Source: an uncultured Porphyromonadaceae bacterium
GTDB lineage: Bacteria > Bacteroidota > Bacteroidia > Bacteroidales > Muribaculaceae
Direction of reading: 5' to 3'
Assembly (NCBI GenBank): GCA_947175265.1
Contig: CAMWMD010000003.1
Location: forward strand, 1-49,803
Length of the DNA: 49,803 bases
In this document: positions 1-7,989 of the stretch, piece by piece
How positions within the stretch are numbered: the first letter of the stretch is position 1
How the letters are laid out: each line of letters begins with the position of its first letter
Position numbers and translations under genes: made by a program
The notes under the pieces: model-generated
Seen by the model: only the letters and a program-made list of their open reading frames with translations
Database searches by the model: none
What the model was told of the DNA's origin: nothing

Positions 1-122
1 ATATGGGCCTGCCTGTCGCATCATAAATCCTTTTTTGAATTTTTATCGGCAGAAATAAGAATGGACTCAGAGACTGTCCACGAAAGTCTTATTACTACCA
101 ATTATTCATTAATTAACCAAAA

Positions 123-140
123 CCACTCTTTTTAGAGTGG
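123..140. terminator. Short perfect hairpin beyond the truncated methyltransferase
   Basis: CCACTCT and AGAGTGG form a 7-bp stem with a 4-base T-rich spacer. It lies only a few bases beyond the stop codon of the truncated methyltransferase and could end its transcript. Equally, it may belong to an inserted element whose body lies left of the window, because the sequence at 62-80 (GGACTCAGAGACTGTCC) looks like an insertion-sequence end. That second reading is inference. Confidence 0.4.
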
Positions 141-142
141 AC

Positions 143-1771
143 TCAATTAATATATTTGGCAGCTTTATAAAACCACGAAGCAATATAGTCAACCTTTCTA
201 CGATAAGCAATGTCAGGCATTGCCTCATCAACATCATCTTTTTGCTCCTGCTTTTGCCATTTTGTCCCGACATACGGAGGATTGCCCATGATATAGACTT
301 CATCGTCGGGGGTGTGGGGGCAGACTGTGTTCCAGTCGAGGCGGCAGGCGTTTCCACAAACTATATGACCGGAAGGTTTTAGAGGCAAGGTTTCGGGTAA
401 TACGTAGAGTTCTTCCTTAAACTTGACATTCATCTGATGTTCCGCGAGCCAAAGTGAGAGTGTCGCGGTGTCGCAGGCGTATTCATCAAGTTCGATGCCA
501 TAGAATTGCGTCAGTGTAATATTGGGGAACGGCAGAACTGCTACCCCTGTTATTTCGCGTAAGGCTTTCCAAATGCAAATTTCAAGTTCGCGCAATCGCT
601 TATAGGAGATAATAAGGAAGTTACCGCTACCACAAGCTGGATCAAAGAATTTGATTTGGGATAGCCTCGTGAGCAGGGCACGGAGACGATGTGACGCGCG
701 GTCATGGTTAATCTTCTTAGCCATTTTTTCGCGAGCCTCAGCACAAGCAGCCTCAAATTCTTCTTCAAGAGCGTCAAGGAAAAGAGGGCGGATAACTTTT
801 TCGATATTCGGCACAGAGGTATAGTGCATACCCAGTCCGGCACGTTGCTCAGGAGTTATTACAGCCTGAATCATCGAGCCGAAAATATCAGGGTTAATCT
901 CCTTCCAATTATATTCACCGCAGTTTATTATCAAAGTACGGGCACGGCGCGAAAGTACCGGGATGGGATAACGGTCGCGGAACAGTCCGCCATTGACGTA
1001 TGGAAAGACCTCATAAAGCTTCGGCAAAGTAGAAAGCACAACGGGGTCGTTGGTAGACATGGCGAGGAAAGCACGGTCGATAAACTCGCCGAGGTCAGAG
1101 CCATCAGGCAATGTATGAGTTTCCAGTGTCCGAGTGAAAATATTCTCACCGGGGAACAGTCCTGTATCTTCTGCGAAGAAACAAAACAGCAAACGCGACA
1201 TAAACACGTTAAGGGCATGGACAGTCTGCGGGTCGCGGATATTATTGTAGCGGCGAATATCATCAAACAGCTTAGCCATTAGTTCAGCTGACTTTACGTC
1301 TGCCTCAGCCTCCTCGGTAAACTGGATTTTTTCAATACCTGCAAGTGGAGTGAAAAATTCAAAGTCCTTCCAAAGCAACTCGATACTATTCTCGTACCAA
1401 TCATTTTCCTTAGGGTCGTAAGCTACAACATGAACGCCATTGCTTGTGACATATAGACGCGGTGATTGTTTGACAATCTTGGCGTCATCGCGCATAGTGT
1501 TGAGAATATCGTACATCTTCGAGCAATCGCCATCCAGTGTACTTACAGGAGCCTGCCGATAAGCGACAAGATTCTTGATAAGGACAGTTTCGCAATCTTT
1601 GGCAAGATTACCCGGACCGTCTTTAGTGCGACGTATCTGTCCGTCGCCATATCCGGTGAAGATACGCAGGAGATCATAAATGAACTCCGGAGCTGAGGTG
1701 CCACGCTTACCAAGCTGCTCCAATTCATCAGTAGCTTGAACCTGTGAATATGATTTGGTTTTCTTTGCCAT
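143..1771 (-). pseudogene. Truncated MmeI-like class I SAM-dependent DNA methyltransferase
   Basis: This is the N-terminal 542 residues of a large DNA methyltransferase of the MmeI-like type (methyltransferase, often combined with restriction, in one chain of about 900 residues). Seen: the SAM-binding motif I DPACGSGNF and, near the end, the catalytic motif IV NPPYVG. The family-conserved N-terminal and spacer parts (for example the block around MHYTSVPNIEKV) are present. The chain stops about 35 residues after NPPY, so the target-recognition and C-terminal domains are absent. The stop codon is followed directly by non-coding DNA and a hairpin, and no continuation is visible in any frame down to position 1. 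The start is the ATG 8 bases after the small upstream gene, which suggests one transcript. It is probably non-functional for sequence-specific methylation, although the folded SAM domain could remain. Most likely cut by an insertion or deletion at its left end. Confidence 0.8.
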
Positions 1772-1778
1772 AAATTGT

Positions 1779-2210
1779 TTAGATGTTGATTTTCAAATCA
1801 TCTGTCTGATATTGCTCTCTAAGAAAATGTTGGAGTTCATGAACATACGTAAATCCATTTTCCTTTACAAAATCTCGCATGGTCTTATCATTAGGGAATA
1901 TAACATTTGCGTCAAGAAAATACGTATAATCTTTATGGTGAACGGGAATAGGATCACCCGGCCACACTATTGAAGCCATAATAACGGGATCTGAATATAT
2001 GAATTTATCTTCCTCTCCATCCATAACAACGCCTGTGATAGCCGATATATCGGTTTCAATATCTCTAGAAAATGAACGAGATAAGATAACGGCTGTATCT
2101 TCAATTGAAACTATCTGATATATATTTTCAACATTATGAAGGTAATCGGGGCGAACATTCGCCTCGTCTATGAATTTAACTATGTCTCCTTTTACAAATT
2201 CATTATCCAT
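1779..2210 (-). CDS. Hypothetical protein next to the methyltransferase
   Basis: A small acidic protein of 143 residues that I do not recognise. It opens with a KGDIVKF-type segment that resembles the start of small beta-barrel folds, and is rich in acidic and aromatic residues in the middle (about residues 75-105), ending in a lysine/isoleucine tail. No signal peptide or membrane segment. I chose the ATG at 2210 because MDNEFVKGD reads as a natural soluble N-terminus; an ATG at 2225 would add MFFIA. It lies 7 bases upstream of the methyltransferase start, so the two are probably cotranscribed and it may be an accessory or specificity-related protein, but that is only context. Confidence 0.55.
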   Translation of the reverse strand: MDNEFVKGDIVKFIDEANVRPDYLHNVENIYQIVSIEDTAVILSRSFSRDIETDISAITGVVMDGEEDKFIYSDPVIMASIVWPGDPIPVHHKDYTYFLDANVIFPNDKTMRDFVKENGFTYVHELQHFLREQYQTDDLKINI

Positions 2211-2358
2211 AGCTATGAAAAACAAAACACCCTCGTAGTATCTGAAGGCCGACCAAAGCCTGTAACGACTACAAGGATGTTCCCAAAGTTTTTCGGCTCT
2301 CGCCGTATGTCTTTTTTATTTACTGACTGGTCATTTTCAGAAAGGCGTTACTTAATTG

Positions 2359-2366
2359 CAAAATTA
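2359..2366 (-). promoter_or_regulatory. Possible -7 element for the methyltransferase gene pair
   Basis: On the minus strand this reads TAATTTTG, matching the Bacteroides -7 consensus TAnnTTTG. No good TTTG -33 box is seen 19-21 bp further up. It is the only promoter-like signal in the gene-free stretch 2226-2541, which otherwise shows no recognisable gene, RNA or repeat. Confidence 0.35.
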
Positions 2367-2541
2367 GTAAATTTTTCCGAGATTACAGCTATAAATCAGT
2401 CGGAAATTTTGTGCGCAGAGCGCTGAATAATGGGATGTTGGGTGTTTTCTATACTTGCTTTGTCGCTCTTTGCCTGATGTTGGAGTATTACCTTTGGAGG
2501 GTGAGGATTGGACGGGAAACGGGGGATAGAGATTTTTCAGT

Positions 2542-3138
2542 TCAATTGGTTATACTTCTTAAAAAGTAGACGGCAAACATAGCTACTAAAAGAAAGGCTA
2601 AAAATGGGAGAAAACCCTCGATTTGAACGCCTTTCAGGTTCCTTAGACCACTGAAAATACTACTATAGCCTTTATCTCGTTTCTGATCGTAGAAGTTGAC
2701 TGCCAAGAGACAGAAACCCTTACCAAGCTTCTCTTCAATGGATTTCAGACGCGTTTCAAGAGATTTCTTATAGTCAATGAAGGTATCGGCAGAGAGGAAC
2801 TTTTGCTCAGTTGATTTGCGGAAGCTCTCCAACTCTTGTCTGTCGGCAAACATTGTCGGTAGCTGTTCGTAATATTTTAGGATTACGTCGTCACATGCTC
2901 GCTTGACTGCCAACAACAGATTTTCTGTAGTAATCCATTTCTGCTGAGGTCCCGAGGATTTTTGAGTATCGCCACCGTGCGAGGTATTTAGAGCCTCGAT
3001 TTCCTTCTGCTGTCTATCGATAGTGGATTTCAAAGTCTTAATCTCCTTTATTGCCTCGGACTGTCCGGTTTTCAGCGATGTTATCTCGGACTGAAGAGAT
3101 GCTATAATGCGCAGAAAGTATTCATCTTTGTTTGCCAT
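2542..3138 (-). CDS. Coiled-coil protein with C-terminal membrane anchor, mobilization-associated
   Basis: 198 residues. Residues about 10-55 are a heptad-type coiled coil (repeated E/K/L with leucines at regular spacing), followed by a polar linker (SHGGDTQKSSG), a second helical part with charged repeats (about residues 90-150), and a single hydrophobic segment near the C-terminus (FLPFLAFLLVAMFAVYFL) that should anchor it in the inner membrane with most of the chain cytoplasmic. It starts 5 bases after the relaxase stop codon on the same strand. Proteins of this architecture commonly sit behind relaxases on Bacteroidales mobilizable elements; a role in linking the relaxosome to the membrane is inference. 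I see no enzyme motif. Confidence 0.6.
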   Translation of the reverse strand: MANKDEYFLRIIASLQSEITSLKTGQSEAIKEIKTLKSTIDRQQKEIEALNTSHGGDTQKSSGPQQKWITTENLLLAVKRACDDVILKYYEQLPTMFADRQELESFRKSTEQKFLSADTFIDYKKSLETRLKSIEEKLGKGFCLLAVNFYDQKRDKGYSSIFSGLRNLKGVQIEGFLPFLAFLLVAMFAVYFLRSITN

Positions 3139-3143
3139 TATGG

Positions 3144-4154
3144 TTACATTTTGAATTTGTAGGATGTGGTTTCTTCCTCAATGCGGTCGTCAATGCGGTC
3201 CCAACGGCGTTCTCGCTGTCCGACTTCATGCTCACGGTTATCGCCACGCCCGTTTGCTGTTTTCAGAGATGAGGCCGCAAGATTTGTCAGGATCTCAATA
3301 TATCGGACTACAGGGATAAAGATAATATTACGCCGCTTAAAAACTCCCGGCTGCGCCGCAATGGAACGGTTGGTGTCCATGCTGCCTAACTGTTGACACA
3401 GATTGCCGTAGGTGAAACGTCCATGAAGACCGAGTTTTGAGCCGGATATTCGGAAACCGTTGTGTTCGTAGGCCACGCCCCGGATGCGTCCGGTGTTACT
3501 GTCGGTGCAGAAGGATAGGGTTATTCCGTCCTGCGCAAGCAACTGAGCAAAGGTATTCCAGTCATTGGACTGCGATAGACGGTTGAGCACCAGTTGACGA
3601 ATAAGCAGTTTTTCAGCATCATACTTCCTCAGACGATCTGGGTTTATTTTCCGAGACTGGTTATTGCCGAAAGTCAGGCCGAGACGTTGCTTTATTCTGC
3701 GGCAAGCTGCCTCGTTGCGTCTGCGCTCGTTGCTGTCGGATATAACGGAGCCGTCGTTTGCAGTGCGGTTGAAAACGAGATGGCAATGTGGATGCTGCTT
3801 GTCAAAGTGCCGGGCGATCACATATTGCGTGTTCTAAGGGTCTACGCCCATTTCCTTCATCCATTCCTCGGCAAGCTGCGTCATAAAGCGGTCGCCTTCC
3901 TCGCTGTCGGGAAAGCGGTGTGCATCTTCCGGAGAGAACGCTATTGAGACATGTTTCACCGGTTTGCTCAGATGATGCAGCTTGCCGTTGGCATCCGGAA
4001 TATGGAGCTGAGCCTGAAAGCTGTCAGAGATTGTGGCGTTGTCGATTAGCAGTACTCCATTGTTGCCGATTATTCGTGCCGATTTTTCCTTGACGTTATT
4101 CGCATAATTGACGATGCCGGAGAAATCGGTTCGGGTTGTTATCTTTGCTATCAT
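3144..4154 (-). pseudogene. Mobilization relaxase interrupted by an in-frame TAG
   Basis: Relaxases nick the origin of transfer DNA and stay bound to it through a tyrosine. The first 106 codons carry the N-terminal part, with the likely nicking tyrosine at residue 17 (GIVNYANN). A TAG follows at 3836-3834. The reading frame then continues without a shift (NTQYVIARHFDKQHPHCHLVFNR), giving the HUH-type metal-binding motif HPHCH and the rest of the protein; the whole frame would be 336 residues. So the stop separates the catalytic tyrosine from the metal site. A GTG at 3821 could restart the second part, but without the tyrosine it could not nick. The partner MobC-type gene normally found upstream is missing; the IS21 element begins there instead. 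Most likely a dead mobilization gene. Readthrough or a sequencing error are alternatives. Confidence 0.85.
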
Positions 4155-4378
4155 GTTGTTTTTATTCGGGTTGTCCGGGTACTTGGTCAGGTTATCTGAT
4201 CTTCCTGATTATTACGGTAATAAAGGTGTAATAAGCAAATTTTAAATCCCCAATTTTCGGGAGTGTTAATTCCTCACCCTAAAATAGCTTCAAAAGGTTT
4301 ATAAATTTGGTTAAAATTACTGTTTATTGAGTCTCTGCTGCTCTTCCTCTCTCCTTCTGGAGGGGGATGCCCGAGCGG

Positions 4379-4402
4379 CGGGGGCGGCCTAAACCGCCCC
4401 CG
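4379..4402. terminator. GC-rich hairpin behind istB
   Basis: A perfect 9-bp stem (CGGGGGCGG / CCGCCCCCG) with loop CCTAAA begins 15 bases beyond the istB stop. It lies inside the insertion sequence and probably ends the istAB transcript. There is no long T run on the minus strand after it. Confidence 0.6.
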
Positions 4403-4416
4403 AGAGCGGATACGGT

Positions 4417-5184
4417 CTAAGTCTTTTCCTCAAAGATCGTCTTCCTGTTGCGCAGCCTGTAGCTTTCCCCGGACAGCTTTATGACCTCGCAGCGGTAGAG
4501 AAGACGGTCGAGCAAGGCGGTTGCGATGACCTCGTCATCGAGCGTGGCGGCCCACTCGGTGGGCGCCTTGTTGGTGGTTATTATGACCGATGTCTTCTCA
4601 TGCAGGGCGTTTATGAGGTTGAAGAATCCGGCGGCGTCCTGCTTCTTTATCGGGAAGAGCATGATGTCGTCTATGGCCACCAGATGGGCGCGCAGCAGCT
4701 TGTTGTAGGCCGTCATCGCCGAGGGGGACAGCTCCTTCATCTTTATTATGCCCATGATGTCCTCCATGGTCATCATGTATGCCCTCAGCCCGTTGCACAC
4801 GGCCTGGTGGACGAGTCCGGCGGCTATGAAGGTCTTGCCCGTCCCGGAGGGACCCATCAGTATGAGGTTGTAGGCCTGCGCCAGCCAGTTGAGTTCCCTG
4901 AGCTCGTCAAGCCGTCCCTTGGGCAGCCCGGACGAGAAGTTGGAGTCGAACAGCTCCAGGTCGTGCCTGGGCGGAAGGTTGGCCGCCCTCAGCCTGCGGG
5001 CGAAGTCCTTCTCCCTTTTTGCGTCGATCTCCTTCTGCAGGATGTCGAGCAGGAACTCGGGGTATCCCGGTCTGTCCTGCTGGGCGCGGTGCAGGGTCGC
5101 CTCCAGTCCCGTGCCGATGTTGCACAGCCTCAGTCTTGAGGCGTACGCCTTTATCTTTGTTACGGTGTCGTTCTGTTCCATCAT
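4417..5184 (-). CDS. istB: IS21-family helper ATPase IstB
   Basis: 255 residues, the usual IstB length. IstB is the AAA+ ATPase that assembles on target DNA and directs IstA to it. Seen: an N-terminal helical part, Walker A GPSGTGKT at residues 111-118, and a Walker B-like segment LVAIDDI near residue 165. The C-terminal part shows the arginine pattern ALLDRLLYRCEVI typical of the family. The start is the first of two adjacent ATG codons, 5 bases after the istA stop; an open frame continuing further upstream overlaps istA and is not used. Intact. Confidence 0.93.
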   Translation of the reverse strand: MMEQNDTVTKIKAYASRLRLCNIGTGLEATLHRAQQDRPGYPEFLLDILQKEIDAKREKDFARRLRAANLPPRHDLELFDSNFSSGLPKGRLDELRELNWLAQAYNLILMGPSGTGKTFIAAGLVHQAVCNGLRAYMMTMEDIMGIIKMKELSPSAMTAYNKLLRAHLVAIDDIMLFPIKKQDAAGFFNLINALHEKTSVIITTNKAPTEWAATLDDEVIATALLDRLLYRCEVIKLSGESYRLRNRKTIFEEKT

Positions 5185-5189
5185 GTGTG

Positions 5190-6767
5190 TCAGTTGAATA
5201 GGTTGCTGTATGAGGACATTGACGTCCTCTCGGGCACAAGCGTGCCGATGTCCATGCCCGGTGAGCAGAGGGGGACGTATGTGAACACTGTCTCCGGCAG
5301 CGAGTCCCTGCGTCCGATCGACCTTGCGGTCTGGAGCATGGCGTTCACCCCCGGGGAGGAGGCCTCCAGATGGAGGGTCATGGCCCTGCGCACCGCCTCC
5401 CTGCCTATGGACTCCATGTTGCGGCTGATGGCCATGAAGTTGTCCCGGACGTTGCGCGGGAAAGCCTTGCGCACGGCGCACAGGTAATCCATGACGGTGG
5501 TGTCGTTGCCGAGCCACCCTGTTATGGTCTGCTCGAGGGTCTCTATGCGCTGGTCGGGATCGCGACGGCAGCTGCCGTTGGTCACGAGCCTCCCTTTCTC
5601 CGCACACAGGGGATGCCTCATCAGCAGCTTGCCGGTCTCTGTGGAGTAGATCTCCACGCCGGAGTCCTTCTCCAGCACACGGACACTGCTTCCGCGCCCC
5701 TTGTAGCTGCCCAGGGGGACGGCGTAGTAGTTGCCTTTGTAGCTGATGGTGTTGTCCTTGCGGAGCATGTAGGTGGGAAGCTCCTGACGCGGTGGGGTGG
5801 GAACCCCGTTGTAGGGAAGCATGTGCTCCTTCTCCTCCTGACAGTACATGGTGGACGGTATCATGCCTGTCGTGGCGTGCGGCAGGCCGTTGGCCGTCGT
5901 CTCAAGCCACCTGGCACAGTCGCTGTTGAGTGTCTCCATCCCCCTGAACTCATATCCCGCAAGGAAATTGTTTTTCACGTACCTGACTACGTTCTCGACC
6001 TTCCCCTTGCTCTCGGGATCTGATTTGCGGCAGAACACGGTATGGAAACCGCATTCGGCAACAAGCCTGCCGAAGTGGGCTGTCAGTATGTAGTCACCCA
6101 TGTTCTCGTCACGCAGAAGCACCTTGTCCTGGTCGTACACCATGTTGCGGGGCACTCCCCCGAAGAAGTCGAACGCTAGCTCGTGTGCGTAGGCGGCGAG
6201 CTCGGCTGTGAACGGGGTGTCGCTGAACCACACGAACTTATGGCGCCACCGGCTCAGGACAAGCACGAAGAAATACACTTTCTTCTTCCCTCCGGTGCCG
6301 TCATCTATCCACTTCTCCCCAAAGTCAGCCTGGGCATACTCCCCCGCCGCTGTCTGCTCCAGCATGCAGTAGGGCCGCCCGTTCCCCTCCGATTCCATCG
6401 GTATGTTCTCCTCAAGCCTTATACGCCGGACATAGTTATACACCGTCTTAGGGTCGAACTTCCCCAGGTCGCTGAAGCTCATCCGAAGCTGCGTGTGGAT
6501 GGCGGCGCTGCTCAGGAACGGATATGGTTCCAGCCGCTTCACTATGAAGTCCCTGTACTTGTCCAGACGGCTGCTGTAATGGCGTACACAGAAGCCCCGG
6601 CTCCTGAACTCCTCCTCACTCATCGCAAGATACTTGCGGATGGTCTTGCGGTCATAGCCCGTCAGCTTTTTTATACGGCTTATGCTATGGCCTTCTCGTT
6701 TTAATTCATTAATTTTGCTCCACATGAGATACTTCTTTATCTCAGAAGCCTTCGGGCGGGCATCCAT
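5190..6767 (-). CDS. istA: IS21-family transposase IstA
   Basis: 525 residues. IstA is the DDE transposase of IS21 elements. Seen: an N-terminal helix-turn-helix region (about residues 25-48, ISRIKKLTGYDRKTIRKYL), the catalytic core with D148 (QADFGEKW), D212 (VYDQDKV) and E258 (KGKVENVV), and the C-terminal beta-barrel-like region with SYKGNYYAVPLGSY. All three acidic residues are present and there is no frameshift, so the element may be active. A TAATTTTG -7 box is visible on the minus strand at 6803-6796, about 30 bases before the start. istB follows after 5 bases. Confidence 0.94.
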   Translation of the reverse strand: MDARPKASEIKKYLMWSKINELKREGHSISRIKKLTGYDRKTIRKYLAMSEEEFRSRGFCVRHYSSRLDKYRDFIVKRLEPYPFLSSAAIHTQLRMSFSDLGKFDPKTVYNYVRRIRLEENIPMESEGNGRPYCMLEQTAAGEYAQADFGEKWIDDGTGGKKKVYFFVLVLSRWRHKFVWFSDTPFTAELAAYAHELAFDFFGGVPRNMVYDQDKVLLRDENMGDYILTAHFGRLVAECGFHTVFCRKSDPESKGKVENVVRYVKNNFLAGYEFRGMETLNSDCARWLETTANGLPHATTGMIPSTMYCQEEKEHMLPYNGVPTPPRQELPTYMLRKDNTISYKGNYYAVPLGSYKGRGSSVRVLEKDSGVEIYSTETGKLLMRHPLCAEKGRLVTNGSCRRDPDQRIETLEQTITGWLGNDTTVMDYLCAVRKAFPRNVRDNFMAISRNMESIGREAVRRAMTLHLEASSPGVNAMLQTARSIGRRDSLPETVFTYVPLCSPGMDIGTLVPERTSMSSYSNLFN

Positions 6768-6882
6768 TCTTTTTTGTGTTTTTAGTTTTCACCCACAAAA
6801 TTAATGGATGCCTTTTTATTTTTCCCCCTATACTGGGGATTTTAATCTCCCGATTTCTGAGGATGCAAAATTACCGATTACA

Positions 6883-7185
6883 TTCGGACCCTGGAAACTT
6901 AATGGTGCCGACGGTCTTATACTTAAGGCCCTTGACACGGAAAACAATTTTGTATTTGAAGCTGTCGGTCTAACTCAGCAGCCAAACCCTCTAATCAGAT
7001 ATGACTGGAAACGGAAGAGGATGGAAAAAGAGGAATGGAAAGAATTTGAAAGGGATATGTATAAGAATGCGGGAGCTTTTCTGAGGAGTACCCGGGTAAG
7101 GGTTTCAATTGCTGATGACAGCGAACGTGGATATCATCGTCTGAAGGAGGATTGGTCGGAATATTACAATCCGTTGGAAAGGTGA
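6883..7185 (+). pseudogene. C-terminal fragment of a GLPGLI family protein, cut by the IS21 border
   Basis: The remaining roughly 100 residues start with FGPWKLNG, followed by GADGLILKA where the family signature is GLPGLI. The matching part of the intact gene at 30923-31759 reads NGPWKLTGLPGLILDA, so the same family is present twice in the window. GLPGLI proteins are secreted or periplasmic proteins of unknown function, usually encoded beside a carboxypeptidase-regulatory-like outer-membrane barrel. The signal peptide and first half are missing, replaced by insertion-sequence DNA. The frame stays open a little into the IS side (from 6808), which is probably accidental, although LPIT immediately before the border also looks native. 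A heptamer array starts at the stop codon. Confidence 0.75.
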
Positions 7186-7275
7186 TTAGGCGTTAGGCGT
7201 TAGGCATTAGGCATTAGGCATTAGGCATTAGGCGTTAGGCGTTAGGCGTTAGGCGTTAGGCATTAGGCATTAGGC
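7185..7275. repeat. Tandem heptamer array, 13 units of RTTAGGC
   Basis: Exactly 13 consecutive 7-bp units, each ATTAGGC or GTTAGGC, in the order A,G,G,A,A,A,A,G,G,G,G,A,A at the first base. The array overlaps the last base of the GLPGLI stop codon and is followed by one degenerate unit TCAAGGC. There are no spacers, so it is not a CRISPR. It is likely a slippage-prone simple repeat. Confidence 0.95.
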
Positions 7276-7391
7276 TCAAGGCTTGAGGGATTGGGGACGG
7301 AATTATTAGATTGTGAAATTTAAATAGGGATATTCATAAAATAACTAACTGATTATATGCCAATATCTTAGATATTTTGTAACTTTGCAAA

Positions 7392-7730
7392 GAACCCCCG
7401 ATCCACGCAGATACAATTTATGCCAACAACGAGAATCGCAGATACTGTACTGAAAACAATATCACCACCTGTTTCATACGCAAGGGACCGACACCGCGGG
7501 ATGAACATACGGACCTCAGAACTGCACGGCGTATAATTGGCAGTCTCCGCGCCACCGTCATGGAGGGAAGCTTCGGCAATCAAAAGCAGCACTACAACCT
7601 GATGCGCATAGCGGCGCGCAACAGACACAGCGAGACACTGCAGCTTTTCTTCGGCATCCATGTGGCCAACGCCGCCACGCTGGCAGCCCGACAGATAGCC
7701 ATCGGGCAACGGAAAAAGAAGAGAACCTGA
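7392..7730 (+). pseudogene. C-terminal remnant of an IS1182/IS5-like transposase
   Basis: One open frame without a proper start reads ADTIYANNENRRYC, then TCFIRKG, then MEGSFGNQKQHYNLMRI, and ends FFGIHVANAATLAARQIA. That is the end of a DDE transposase of the IS1182/IS5 type; the glutamate in MEGSFGNQKQHY should be the third catalytic acidic residue. The DNA-binding domain and the first two acidic residues are gone. Upstream bases 7276-7391 and downstream bases 7731-7989 hold no gene I can recognise, only possible decayed edges of the same element. Confidence 0.7.
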
Positions 7731-7989
7731 CGGAAATCACAATGATCCGTTGACTCCGGACATCCCGGAGCGGTCTGGCATATCCATATTGGCCATATTT
7801 CCCTTGAAACATACCCCTGAAGAGGCACGATACTCGAAAATTTGGTTGATCCTTCTCGAAAGCGACCATATATGCGAGGCTCAGACTGCTGCCCCACACC
7901 ATAATTGGGGGAATTAACTGAATATCCCTAATATAACGTTTAGGCTTCGGAGATGATTATGCTGACATTGCTTACGGTGGGCTCAGGCC

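Larger units (their letters stand above)
4227..6882 (-). mobile_element. IS21-family insertion sequence with istA and istB
   Basis: The element holds istA and istB, 5 bases apart, on the minus strand. Proposed ends both read TGTAAT inward (left at 4227; right complement ending at 6882), fitting the TG...CA ends of the family. Behind them lie related blocks: left TTTTAAATCC then TCGGGAG, right TTTTGCATCC then TCGGGAG at the same 24-base spacing. The flanks (TAAAGG left, TTCGGA right) do not form a target duplication, and the left flank is mobilization DNA whereas the right flank is a cut GLPGLI gene. So either my ends are off by several bases (LPIT just inside the right end also looks native to the GLPGLI gene) or the copy marks a rearrangement. 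The istA/istB part has clearly higher G+C than its flanks, in line with recent arrival. Confidence 0.8.

Noticed and set aside
3834..3836. TAG as evidence for an alternative genetic code
   Set aside because: No second in-frame TAG is seen in the conserved genes of the window, and the site lies in a decayed mobile region. A plain nonsense mutation is simpler.
5185..5607. Upstream extension of the istB frame into istA
   Set aside because: The extension is low-complexity Arg/His-rich translation of istA in another frame; the family start is the ATG at 5184.
7185..7275. Heptamer array as a CRISPR or telomere-like element
   Set aside because: There are no spacers, and the unit is 7 bases with no link to a replicon end. 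TTAGGC resembles a nematode telomere unit only by chance.
7900..7989. A short frame reading GDDYADIAYGGLRPYN as a gene fragment
   Set aside because: It has no start, is under 30 codons and matches no family I can name, so it is left as non-coding.
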